Part shown: piece after piece, positions 10,756 through 20,760 of the stretch
Numbering within the stretch: the first letter of the stretch is position 1
Layout: each line of letters opens with the position of its first letter
Assembly (NCBI RefSeq): GCF_052857255.1
Contig: NC_135497.1
Location: 549,053,531-549,117,530 of the forward strand
DNA from: Amblyomma americanum
Lineage: Eukaryota; Arthropoda; Arachnida; Ixodida; Ixodidae
Length of the DNA stretch: 64,000 nt
Direction: 5' to 3'
Translations under genes and position numbers: made by a program
The notes under the pieces: model-generated
What the model was told of the DNA's origin: nothing
Database searches by the model: none
The model's input: the letters and a program-made list of their open reading frames with translations, nothing else

Positions 10756-11690
10756 CTAAGCAGGAAACCGACGCCTGGCGAAATTTACATTTGCCCAGTC
10801 TGAGCTTAACCCGTGCTCCTGGAGACGCTGGAGCACAGGCCTTATTGTATCGATGCCGCCGTGTTTTTCCAATATAAGTAAGTCTTCGAGGTAAGCCTGG
10901 ACACCTGATATGCCTTGCAATAAAGTGTCGATTTTCCGTTGAAAAATTACTGGCACGGAAGCTATACCGAACGGCAAGCGGTTGTAGCAGAACAACCCCC
11001 GGTGCGTATTTATAACGCACAGTTTCTTGGATTGGTCATCGAGAGGAATCTGATTATAACCTTCGCGCAGGTCGAGCGTGCTGAATTGCTCGCCGCCATT
11101 CAAAGACGCAAATATCATCAGTAACAGGTAGCGGGTATTGCTCCAGCTCGCATGCAGGATTAAGGTTACTTTAAAATCTGCGCACATTCGAACGGTGCCA
11201 TCCTTTTTCAGTATCGGCACAATTGGTGTAGCCCACTCTGCGTGTGTTACAGGGGACAACACTCCGATGGTTTGAAGCCTTTCAATCCCTTTGGGTACCT
11301 TGTCGCGCCAAGCAAATGGCAGAGAACGGGCCTTACGGAATTTTGTTGTGGATATTTTAAGTTGCAGATGCGATGGTAGTCCGTCTATCAGGCCCAGTTC
11401 TGTGCTGAAAACATCTTGGAAATCGGAGATCTCATCGGCCACAGTTGATGCACAGTTCTTCCCTAAGCTCTCCCCCAGCTTCACACCGATGTTGAGGACT
11501 GACGACCTGGCGTTTCTGAGTTTTGATATGAAGTCCCGTCCGCAGAGGCTTGGTCCTGAGCAGTCGATAACAATTAATGAGCCCTCGACGATAGTCTCGT
11601 TGTACGAGGCAGGCATATCCAACTGCCCCAGTACTGGCAAGGTCCCTAGGTGACAGGAAAGTTTTATGTGGCATGGTGACAATGGTGGCC
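10756..11690 (-). pseudogene. Gypsy-1 reverse transcriptase
   Basis: Minus-strand frame of about 308 codons with the RT blocks ATPIVPILKKDGTVRMCADF, FSTLDLREGYNQIPL (motif A aspartate), LFCYNRLPFGIASVPVIFQ (motif B) and AYLEDLLI in the position of YxDD. One catalytic aspartate is therefore replaced by glutamate. The segment between 11100 and 11170 is frameshifted relative to the family pattern. Non-functional copy. Confidence 0.8.
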
Positions 11691-11691
11691 A

Positions 11692-12048
11692 CTATGTCTT
11701 GTTGTGATCAAAAAGTTGCCTAGGCACAACGCACACCCCCGAAACAGTATCGACAATCATCGGTATATCGCTGTCACACCACGTGAACGTTCGGCAAATC
11801 GGTGGTTCCAACTGAGATTTCTGAGACGCAACCAAAGTCCAGATGTGCATGCTGTCAGCCGCGTGATCCAAGGTTTCCTCAGTTAACGCTTGGCTTGACC
11901 TGTTTCGAGGATGTGTTTTCTGGCTTTTCCTTGCAGATATCGCTAAGGCACTTTTTGCAAGGTGCCCGAACCTGTCGCAGCGGTACCATCGAGCTTTCGT
12001 CCAGCTACGCGCGTTTTCATTGCGTTTTGTGCTTCCATACCGTCCACA
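11692..12048 (-). pseudogene. Gypsy-1 nucleocapsid knuckle and protease
   Basis: A zinc-knuckle remnant (WYRCDRFGHLAKSA) is followed by a retropepsin-like segment ending PMIVDTVSGVCVVPRQLF. The active-site triad expected as D-T-G is read D-T-V, so the catalytic motif is altered as well as the frame being broken. Confidence 0.7.
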
Positions 12049-12620
12049 CTCTAATACCATGAGCTTATCTTGATTACGGCTCTCACGTCCGAAGAAATCG
12101 CATTGGCATCCTTTTCTGCTGCCTTTGAGGTAAGCGCTATCGCTTCGGCTTCCTTCAGGGTAAGGTCTGTTTTCGTCAGCAAGTGCTTTTGCAGGGCACT
12201 TGATCTGACGCCGCATACTATCTTGTCGCGAAGCGTTCTATCGAGCATGCTTCCGAAATTGCACCCATTCGCTATTTGGCGAATTTCAACAATGAATGTA
12301 TGAACAGACTCACCTTCAAATTGGTGCCGGTTGAAAAAGTGGAAGCTCTCAGTTCTTTCGTGGCGTTGGTGTCAAAATAGGCACTTAGGACTTCAGCTAC
12401 TTCTTCGTAATTCAGCGCATTAGGCTTCTTCGGTGCAACGTTTACCTGAAAGTACCTGTACTGTACGTGTGCTCAGTGCAGAAATGAGCAGCACCCTATT
12501 ATTCATTGAATCTTCGATTCCAGTTGCTTCGAAGTAGGCATCAACTTTCGTTAGATACGCCCTCCAATTGTCACTGCGGTCCTCATACTCGGTAAGCTGG
12601 TGACGTGCCATCACCAAAAT
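12049..12620 (-). pseudogene. Gypsy-1 gag
   Basis: Minus-strand gag-like peptides: YEDRSDNWRAYLTKVDAYFE (12420-12617) and LRDKIVCGVRSSALQKHLL with a basic, Lys/Ala-rich C-terminus (12051-12248). Gag would form the particle shell. The two pieces are separated by a frame break around 12250-12420, so no intact product exists. Confidence 0.7.
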
Positions 12621-12699
12621 GGTTGTGTCCAGCGGCTCCGTCTTGAAAAGTCTTTTCAGGTTGACTGTCGCCGTGGCTTCGTTTAGAGCTCGTCGCCAC

Positions 12700-13369
12700 T
12701 GTTACATAGCAAGTACGCGCATTGCGCTCGCCGTGCTAACAAAGAGAAGTTATTTGTACATCAGACAATATTTAGACACGAATAGTACTTAAGGTAATCT
12801 CGAAACCACAAGAGCGAAACAATAGTCAAAACAGTCACCAGTTCGGACAGAAAGAAACAAGTACCGAACAGGCCAAAAATCTATATACAGTAAATACCAT
12901 GGCACGGCCTCTTTTCAAATGCAACATACATCTCAGTACGCGGTGGTCACAAAGAAGATTTATTTGTATATCAGACAATAATTAACCCGAATAGAAGATA
13001 AGTTAATCCCGAAACAACAGGCGCAAAAAATTGCCGATGCAGTCACCAATTTTAACAGAAAGAAACACGTACCGAACAGGCCAAAAATTTGTGTACAGTA
13101 AATATCATGGCACAGACTCTTTCCAAATCGAACATACATCTCAGTACATGGTTGTTAGGCAAAGGAGATGGGTGGAGTGAGGGGCAAGGGCGAGGAAAGG
13201 TTTTCCTGGATCACTGACGGACGCTCGAGCTAGAAATGCCTTCATTTGTATCGATCAGCCATCTTATATAGCATGACCGGTCGAGGGTGAGGGGAGGAAG
13301 GAAAGAGAAAAAGCGTGAGAGACATGCGCTTGGCGTTCGCCACAGTGATAATGCAGAGCGTTTACAACA
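12700..13369 (-). repeat. Gypsy-1 5' LTR, expanded
   Basis: 670-bp LTR matching the 3' LTR at both ends but enlarged by an internal region (about 12735-13215) holding two tandem ~213-bp units. It is followed on the minus strand by a TGG-type primer-binding site. Confidence 0.8.
12738..13160. repeat. Two tandem ~213-bp units inside the gypsy-1 5' LTR
   Basis: Unit 1 (12738-12950) and unit 2 (12951-13160) share ACAAAGA, GTACCGAACAGGCC, CAGTAAATA and ACATACATCTCAGTAC blocks in the same order, with scattered differences. The duplication is therefore not recent. Confidence 0.8.
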
Positions 13370-14129
13370 TTTTTTTATGTGCTTTTTAAAAACTTGTTCA
13401 AGCAAACGTGGTCAGATGCAGACGACAATTTGCGATTATTAAGTAGTAATATGATACCGGACGTGTTGATATAATCTGCATAATAATCACATATGAAAGT
13501 GTACCTATGTTTGGGCATAAAAAGACGTCCTCGCGGGTGAACACAGATGAAAATGCGTTGTTTAACATCTGTGCGCACTCTGACTCGAGAACAGTGGCAC
13601 CTTTGTGATTAGTAGGCGTAACTTCAGGTTGACTGCTGGGGTTTATTACTTGACAAATTTTTCGAAGGCTGTTAGTCAGCATAGATGATAGGTCACTGTT
13701 AAAAAATTGTCGACGAGTGGATATAAGTAAGGCCTGGTATTCTTTGTCTCACTGCTTTTATTTACGCCCCGATGATGTGTGATTGCTTTTGATGGCTTGC
13801 CTGTATAATCGCTATTTTTGATGTTTAAGCGTCGAAGTTTTTTGTTAAACCATAGTGCAGAACTGTTACATTTAATTGTTATGGTGGGTATTTACTTATC
13901 AACAAGGGCGGAGAACACATTTTTGAACGCAATCGAGTTTTGTTCAACTGCGCGGGACGAGAAGCTAGTAACAAAAACATCGCTAAATAGAGATAGTTCA
14001 GCATTCGCTCCATCCAAGTTAGATTTTCTATAGAATATAATTTTCTTATTAGTAACCTTCGTACCTCTCTCTGAACAAACATTGTTTCCATTGTTGAAGG
14101 TTGGGATTGGTGTCGCTTCTCTATGCAAC
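13370..14129 (-). pseudogene. LINE D linker between endonuclease and RT
   Basis: Minus-strand peptides typical of the inter-domain region of CR1/Jockey ORF2: IPTFNNGNNVCSERGTK and DGANAELSLFSDVFVTSF (13892-14128), then LRKICQVINPSSQPEVTPTN and CAQMLNNAFSSVFTRED (13398-13682), ending at the gypsy-1 5' LTR. Several frames are involved. Confidence 0.75.
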
Positions 14130-14892
14130 CTCGGTCAAGACGACGCCCGCTCCGACCCAGACCGGAGTGCCGCTGAGTGAAGGGGTTCGTTAGTGGAGAA
14201 AGATGTTTCTTACTTTATGTTACATATTTAAAAGCATTTCAGTTCTGAAGGGGGCTGCTTCAACTGCATCCGCCGTGCAGTATTATACTCTGCGTCTTCC
14301 CTAAATTCCCCAGGTTGGGGACGCCCTCGTCGTGGTAGGAATGGGCAAAACTTTCACTCGCAGGGACCAACTTACACCTCCGCACTTATGGACATGCCCA
14401 TGGCATAAGTTGAACACGAGGGAGAGCGGGATGCGGTCGGGACAGCACCGGGCTCGTAGGTGACGTCAGCTGGGCCGCCAACTCTCCCACGGTCGTCGAA
14501 TCCCATTCTTCCTTTGAAGAAACTGACGTGCGAAGCGAGAGCGCCCCGTCCGGAGATAATCCAAATTGGTTGTGCCATTAGCACGGCCGACGACTGCTGT
14601 GGACGAGCGGCCCCGAAGACCTCCGAAAAGGTTGATTTCCACGCTTGAGCTCTTGTTCGTTCGGATCCTGGGAAGCCAGGGGTAGTGGGGTCTTTAGAGA
14701 AACCGGTGCAGATCTGAAGACGGCCGAAACCACTTGCTGGCGGCGGCGGCGTCGGCGACTCCTTAAAGGGGATTTTTCCAGAACACTGCTCCCCGCTTGT
14801 CCCATGCCACGACCGGACCAAGTGCGGTAATGGCCTCACGAAGACACCTGGCGAGAGATGTTCTCTTGGTGGAAAACCTGGAGACCCGCGGG
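14130..14892. other. Unidentified ~760-bp insertion in LINE D
   Basis: This GC-richer block interrupts LINE D ORF2 between the endonuclease (ending at NVPDIYTKI near 14893) and the linker. A 188-codon minus-strand frame (14372-14938) spans it, but its composition (Pro/Ser/Gly-rich, no domain I can name) and its read-through into flanking LINE sequence suggest chance openness. It could be a solo LTR or a MITE; no terminal repeats were obvious. Confidence 0.4.
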
Positions 14893-15540
14893 CGAATTTT
14901 GGTGTAAATGTCAGGGACATTAGTAGGTATAAGAACAAGTATGTTGGAGCATGTGGGTGTGCACCGTGGGGGTTCTGTGATGAGTTGAGATAATGAAAAA
15001 ACTAAACATGCCTGAAGAAATGCGTTTGATTCTCTTTCACTCGCCGCGACCGGTAGAGTAGCCCAATTAATATGGTGGTAATTAAAGTGAGCTAATAGCA
15101 ATAAAGCACAATTTGGAAACCGGTTGCACCTTTCACTGAGAATGCCATAATTTTCTTTAGCGAAAATACCGATAAGCTAAAACAGCGATAAAACACCGAT
15201 ACGTATGCCTCTATACTGCATTTTAGCAAAGCAAGCATATACATTCAAGAAACGTGTAACTATAATGGGTACACAGGATGAGTCTTTTGTATAGCCAACA
15301 GAACACCGCGCCTCTCCGATTAGCCCTGTCGCAGCGAAATATATTGAATGTTGCCAGAGTAAAAAAAAATTTCTTCTGGAGCGTTGTCCGCAAGCCACGT
15401 TTCTGTGAGCGCGATTAATGATGCTGAACATGAGCCGATGAGCCAAGAAATAGGAACGGATTTCGAGAGGATACTTCTGACGTCTGTATAAAATAAAAAT
15501 AACAAATTATTACGACTATGCTTATCAAGTGGCGGCAAGG
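14893..15540 (-). pseudogene. LINE D APE-type endonuclease
   Basis: Minus-strand blocks: VRSILSKSVPISWLIGS then IALTETWLADNAPEE (the E-T-W-L motif of apurinic-like endonucleases, 15320-15538), and HFNYHHINWATLP with CSNILVLIPTNVPDIY (14893-15101). The usual G-D-F-N is read A-H-F-N. It would nick target DNA to prime reverse transcription; broken by frameshifts. Confidence 0.8.
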
Positions 15541-15599
15541 GAGAGTTAGTTGAATGTGATAAGGTAAGTGGGTGGTTAGGTCAGTCATCGCGAATTCCC

Positions 15600-16310
15600 G
15601 GCGTCCGAGCTTTTACTTGTGGCGCATCATTTCCTGAGGTTTCCAAACGAACTGCGCAGTTTGTGTCCGTGTTCCATGCGTAACATAATCTTATATAACC
15701 AGCTTGTTGAGGACAGTGCGGGAATGGTCACTCTCCTTGTCGACTTCGAGAACTGCCAAAGTGTAAGATGCTTATCGCGCACAATAACCGAGTAGTCACA
15801 TGCTATCCTGATGTCTGTTTCCTTAAGGTTGTGGCCGTTGCTTAGCAAAGTGTCGATTTCTTTTTTATTGTAGAATTTCGCTATTATTGGTCGATTTTTA
15901 CCAGTTTAATAGCAGCTGACCCGGTGGGCCCTTGCAATAGACTGGAGTGAAACACCTAGTTTATTTTGAGAGCAATCACGATCAAGAGCCTCGGTGTCTT
16001 CCCACGTTTCCGAACAGTCTGCATCTTTAGCACCAAAAACAATGCATTCAGCCTTCTGGAACGGTTTTCCTGGTCAGCAATGTTTTCTTGGAGTTTGCGA
16101 ACATTGCTGTTGCTGGTTTCTGGGAGCTGCTTACAAGGGACAGGCATAAGCTTGGTTTCCAGTTCATCGACAGGTTTATTTAGCGTATCAAAGTAACTTT
16201 CAAGAGTGATATGCATTTCTAAAACTTTGTTAACAGATTCGAGGATGGCAGTATTTTTCTCTAGACGCTGGATTGCATTGCACACTGAGTCAAGCTTATC
16301 CTCTTGCACT
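15600..16310 (-). pseudogene. LINE D ORF1 nucleic-acid-binding protein
   Basis: Two minus-strand frames make an ORF1-like protein. The first (15956-16309) is heptad-rich (IQRLEKNTAILESVNKVLE, then LNKPVDELETKL), a coiled coil that could trimerise, and ends with LQENIADQENRSRRLNALF. The second (15627-15848) has LSNGHNLKETDIRIACDYS and VIVRDKHLTLWQFSK, like the C-terminal domain of L1-type ORF1 proteins. A frameshift near 15850-15955 separates them. A 2A-like peptide lies just upstream in another frame. Confidence 0.75.
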
Positions 16311-16317
16311 CCGTCAT

Positions 16318-16368
16318 CGGACCAGAGTTCTCCTCAATATCACCAGCTAACAGCAAAAGCGAAAGGAG
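16318..16368 (-). other. 2A-like ribosome-skipping motif upstream of LINE D ORF1
   Basis: Minus strand encodes LLSLLLLAGDIEENSGP directly before M-T-E-C and the ORF1 region. The core GDIEENSGP occupies 16318-16344. The 2A consensus is D-(V/I)-E-x-N-P-G-P after a hydrophobic/leucine run; only the first proline differs (serine here). 2A peptides are known at the start of some LINE polyproteins, including CR1-group and trypanosome elements. Here the motif is one frame away from the surviving ORF1 and a stop lies a few codons upstream, so it is a fossil. Confidence 0.65.
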
Positions 16369-16582
16369 TTCAATGCCACTGAACGAGAACTCTTATAAGA
16401 ATCGGGTGAACACGACACCGAAACAAGACAGAAATTGTTGTCGCGAAAAGCGTAGGCATCGAGAAAACCATTTGCCATTGCGGTCATTCATTACGTTCTT
16501 TACCTGCGGTTCCGATCTTCGGTGGTCTGAAACCAAGCGTATTATTATGAACACTTACCTATCTGACGCACTTGTGGTTTGA

Positions 16583-16718
16583 TCTGCTGGCAAGATAATT
16601 TCATATAGTTGTATAAATTTTGTACTTGAGCTGTGTGTACTTCTTGAGTTGTATGCATCCGACCTGTAACGGCATTACGGCTGACAGTATTAATAAATAA
16701 ATAAAAAATAAAAAACTT
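16583..16718 (+). mobile_element. LINE 3' tail fragment
   Basis: Plus-strand fragment ending TGACAGTATTAATAAATAAAT and A-rich sequence, the same tail type as at 60991 and (reversed) 4799. Upstream sequence lacks a coding frame, so this is a very short 5'-truncated copy. Confidence 0.65.
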
Positions 16719-16742
16719 ACCCATACCAATGCGAATGATGAC

Positions 16743-17069
16743 AGCAATATCCCAACTGCGGTGGCGTGGGCCGACGTATCGAAAATGTTGGCGCCCTTTT
16801 CACTGCAGGGATCATCTGACAGCGTTCCAGGTTGCCAAACGAAGGGTGATTCTGTGTTCAGAGGCGGCGGTGAAGGTTGCGGCCGGCTCGAAGATAGGAA
16901 GCATTGATCCATTCCAAGCACGGCTGTCATCGTTGTTGCGTACGCACACCATCCGTCCGGTCTAAGGGAAAGCCCAGTCGATGAAGTTGGCGTCAGCAAA
17001 CCAAGCGAAGTCACGAGCACCTATACTCATGCGCATGGGGAGAGCAATATCCCAACTGCGGTGGCGTGG
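16743..17069. repeat. 27-bp direct repeat spaced exactly 300 bp
   Basis: AGCAATATCCCAACTGCGGT followed by GGCGTGG occurs at 16743-16769 and 17043-17069. About 20 bp upstream of each copy also match imperfectly. The sequence between the copies has no recognised feature. Confidence 0.7.
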
Positions 17070-17129
17070 CCCCATCGCAGGGTTCCTTTTGTTTGTTATT
17101 CCACTGCTCCAAATAGTTTTCTGTCATTA

Positions 17130-17200
17130 ACTTTCATTTCATTTATTTCATCCTTAAAGGCCCGAAGGCATTACATAAGGAGGGGCTTACAAATGGGTTT
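17130..17200 (-). mobile_element. LINE 3' end fragment, reversed
   Basis: The plus strand reads TTTCATTTATTTCATCCTTAA then GGCCCGAAGGCATTAC. Its reverse complement matches the GCCTTCGGGCC-plus-AATAAAT style of LINE 3' ends seen elsewhere here. Confidence 0.55.
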
Positions 17201-18616
17201 GTGTAAACGCACTCATGATGAAAACATAGGCCTGGCCCGGTTGGGGCATCAAGCGCGGTCCGCGCGCCGACATGGATTTAGCCTGCCGTCACCAGGATCG
17301 CGAGGGATTAAGGGTCAGCTTCTCCTTGCCTTACCCTGTGTCGGCCTGCGTGGCAGGCACAACGGGAACGTGCGCTCTAGTGTTTGTACAATTAATACCT
17401 TTATGGTGGAAGTTCTCTACGATCCATGTAGTTCATACTTACACTCTCTGGCAGCAACAGCAAAAACATGCCTGGGCTCTTCCCGTACATCCTTTCATGT
17501 TTCACTTTCATTTCATCCTAAGCTCTTCATACCGTCCTGGTTCGCCATCCTCTCATAATATACATTTCATTGCTGCGTCATGCGCACATGCCGCTGCTGC
17601 TGGTAGTGTGTGTGTTGGGGGGGGGGGGGGTACCCTTGCTTTATCAGTCCTTGGAGGCCTGCAAAAGCGGAGTCTGAACGAGTTCGCCCTCATTCTTCTT
17701 GGCGGCGTCGGTCTCTGATGCTGCCGCTGCCTCGGCTACGTTTCTGCGGCCAGATTGGGAGTTTCGCTGCAACCCCTACATTTTGCCGCCACCATACGTG
17801 CCACCTATACTTCCCCTCTTTGCTCGTTCCTCCACTGGCCTTAATGCTTGGCCGTAGCCCTCCTGGTGGCTTGATTCTGGGAACCCTCGTCTTCAATACC
17901 TGGTTTGGTCTACCTAATCAGCAGCTTCATCGCTTCTGTGTCTTCGAGCATCTTTCCTGGAGCTTGCTTGGTCGACTGCAGCTGTCCTACTCGACCGTGC
18001 GACAGAGTTGGCCAGTCTCGGTCATTAAGCTCCTACAGTGTCATGTGCCCTCGACCGCTATGGTCCTTCGCCAAAGTCTTCTACAACCCTTATGTGATGC
18101 CGGACTTCTGAAGTGTTTTTGTACTATGAGTTCCGGTCACATTCTTGCTACAGTGCCTTGGCAGTGGTGCTTCATTCTTTTTTAACGTGATTTCTTTTCT
18201 TGCTCCTAAAGCTGGGAGTTCTGGCGGGTAATGATGGGGTCGTTCGGTACACTGTAACTGTTGGCTGTCTCACCTTGAGCTTATAAAGAAACACTGGCTG
18301 CCTGGGCGTCTTTTGAAATTTTCTAGAGCCGACGTTTGCGCCGAGCGAGCGGCTTCCTGGCAGCGTTATCTCGTCGAATTTGAGTGAGTGGTTTCGATTC
18401 TCATGAGAAGACTTGCAGTTAAGTCAGTTCGAGTACGATCACATTCAGCAGTGCTCTCAAGAGCATGGTGTGTGCTAGCTGCTGTGGAAGACCTGTGCCG
18501 AGAAGCACTTAGCCTGGAGAGTGGTGTTGCAGTGCGCTATTCAGGGCAGAGCTGCATGTCAATTGTCAGGCGGAAACAACATGGGGCCGAACCAGGCAAT
18601 AGCTCTTTGGAAGCAC
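17201..18616. other. Unassigned region
   Basis: Contains a poly-G run near 17620-17631 and open frames on both strands without recognisable domains. I see no gene I can support. Confidence 0.4.
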
Positions 18617-20760
18617 TTAGGGCAGGAAAATGCCTGGTATTCTGCCGCCTGCGTTCTTGCCGTTCAGTTTGCCTTCGCCGGAACCTGACTCAGGCAAGTG
18701 TTGAGGGTTGTCCGCAGAAGAACACTGCTGGAACCTACTGATTTTCTTTGCAGGACTTGGTAGTTTTTTCTCAGCAGTACTAGGCTTGTGAGACCCTCGT
18801 TTAGGACGCGGCATCCTATCAGTTCGCTTGCGGAGGCTCTCCTTGAGCGATAATGACGCACGTAATTTGGGACTTTCTGCGTGGTCTGGAGGTAGACGGG
18901 ATCTGTGATGAGACGCTGTCGTTGCATGCCCTCTTGAAGAATCAGCAAAAGTGGAAGTTCTTGCGGGCCGGTACCTCGTCGTCTGTAAAGGCATTTTGTC
19001 CTCAACGGGTCGTGGTGCTGGCAATCGTTCTTTCACTACGCTTGAGGCGGAAAGGCGCCGTTTGGCTCTCGTAGTCTTAGAAAGGCTAGGAGTATTGTAC
19101 TTGGCAGGACTGCGCAGACGTTGTTCCCTTTCAGGGCTCGATTTCGGAGGAGTCGGTTTTCAAGGACTATCTGTCGCAGGGGCATTCTGCCTTATTCTGC
19201 CTGCTCTTGACTGCCACCCACGTCCTGTGCTGCCTCCTGCCTTACAGGGCTTGGAATCGCAGTCTTTTGGTTCTTTAACCGGGGCTGGTATTTGGCTGTC
19301 CTTTCAGTCTGGGCGTTGGACGCTGCTCGCTGTCTACCCTTGCCCTTCCCGAAACGAGCGGCATTCATTGCCGGTGAGGACTCAGTATCGCCAGCCTCTT
19401 GCCTGCACCCCGTGGACCAGCCACGGCAGCTTTCACGTTGAGCATCGCCGACTTCTGCTCTGCGCTTGATGTTGCATGATTGGTGCTGATTGTACCTGCC
19501 CTTTTGCTGGCTGCCCATGTGCTTCTGGCAGAGCCTTTGCTGGCTTCCTCTTATTGCGGCTTCGTGCAGACACTGCTTCCTTGCTAGCAGCCTTTCTCTT
19601 GCACGCTAGTGACGCCTACCTTGTGGGGCTCCCTCTGTACCCCTATTGAGCCCAGCCTTTGTTTGAGTAGCTGGGGACCTGTGAGATGATGGCACAGAAC
19701 CATTTGTCCTGCGTGATGCACACGGTGTCGCTATTGCAAAACCGCGCTCCTGCTAATTCGAAGCACTTTTTCTCTTTGTCTCGGGTTGTGGGAAGAGGTC
19801 ACAACTTTATACCACCATAGTGGTCCAACGGAAAACTCATGTGTCGTTACAGCTTTTTCCACGGAACTTTCATCACGCGCAGTTTGAGGCGCTGTGCGTT
19901 TTGAAGCTGAATGTTCTGGGCTTGCAGCTGACGGAGGTGGCTTCGCAAGCATCTTTTTCAACAGTTTTGGTATCAGCCTGCTGTGGGGAGCATCCAAAGG
20001 GGTGATTGGAATCAAACAAGGAGAAACACCGGCAGCCGCGGGTGGCATTTTTTTCTACAGCGAATAGTACTTCTCCTCCATCCTCAATTACAGCACGGTC
20101 CACAGGCAGATCAAAGCTAAAACATTTGTTGACTGGTACAGATTTATCTTCAAAGTCTGTTTATTCTCCCGGTGTCACTAGAATACCAGTGTCATCGTTA
20201 TCATAATGGCAGAGAGCATCGTTGGGAAAAGACCACTCAACCTACAAGTGGTCCACATCGATTGCTGGCGTCATGAAGCCTGCTGAAGGCTCACGCGCCA
20301 CTTCTAAGGGTTCCGCTGACGGCGACAATTGGATGTCACTGAGCTCGGCCAGTGGTGCCTCAGTCTCCCTAGTGCTCGTGCCAGATCTCGTCGACCAACT
20401 GGCCTTTGGGCTTTCCATGCGATTTGGCTGCAATTCCAGGAGCGCTTCTGAGGATGGTATTGCTATTGACTTCATACAAATCTGAGAAATCACACCGTTC
20501 GCCTTCTATTCTTCCCTGTCAATTTCAGAGGCTTTAAGAACACTGATGAAGAGGGCGTGCACCGCAATAAGAAGCTCGTCTTCTTCCTCTGCATAGCAGC
20601 ATCCTTGAGCAGAAATCTGAAACTGAGCACTGCTGACCTGAAAAAGCAAGTAGTGCCGAATTATTCCCTACCATTTTGCCGTTACTGTCACCAAAAATGT
20701 CACGTTTTGCACCCCCCACGGAGCGTAATGAGACCGCATGGGTCCAAAATGAGACCACAA
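18617..20760 (-). pseudogene. Remnants of an unrecognised Ser/Pro-rich, basic protein
   Basis: Minus-strand frames read in order contain non-random, low-complexity nuclear-protein-like sequence: ETEAPLAELSDIQLSPSAEP (20242-20493), CFSFDLPVDRAVIEDGGEVL (near 20050-20130), LIPKLLKKMLAKPPPSAASP (19731-20048) and RPKRGSHKPSTAEKKLPSPA (18617-19036). They are split by stops and frame changes and no introns are obvious, so a decayed retrocopy is likely. The acidic FxFDLPxD and SDIQLSP stretches weakly recall GTSE1-type mitotic regulators, but I do not claim that identity. Confidence 0.35.

Larger units (their letters stand above)
6838..13369 (-). mobile_element. Gypsy-1: Ty3/gypsy LTR retrotransposon inserted in LINE D
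   Basis: Both LTRs begin and end TG...CA and share the termini TGTTACATAG (plus-strand left end of each) and a GACCGGTCGAGGGTGAGGGG block. Minus-strand order is 5' LTR, primer-binding site (TGGCGACGAGC, 12688-12698), gag, zinc knuckle, protease, RT, RNase H, integrase, polypurine tract (AAAGAGAAA, about 7040-7050), 3' LTR. RT before integrase places it in Ty3/gypsy. The flanking T-rich sequences (TTTTG and TTTTT) could be a worn 5-bp target duplication. Coding parts are heavily broken. A Penelope-like element sits inside the integrase at 7601-9219. Confidence 0.85.
4799..16370 (-). mobile_element. LINE D: full-length-scale CR1/Jockey-like LINE split by nested insertions
   Basis: One minus-strand element can be followed across 11.5 kb: 2A-like leader (16318-16368), ORF1 coiled-coil protein (about 15600-16310), endonuclease (14893-15540), linker (13370-14129), RT (6703-6837, 5470-6569) and 3' UTR with an AATAAA-type tail (4799-5220). 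The segments are collinear and resume where they left off across each insertion, for example RT from YRPISLA at about 6703 to VCKLLEH at about 6569. Inserted blocks are 14130-14892, the gypsy-1 element 6838-13369, a LINE tail 6570-6702 and a SINE 5221-5460. All coding parts carry stops or frameshifts. Clade placement is by motif style only. Confidence 0.8.

Noticed and set aside
17610..18185. 191-codon plus-strand frame
   Set aside because: Cys/Leu/Pro-rich with no domain, starts within a poly-G tract; probably random openness in GC-rich DNA.
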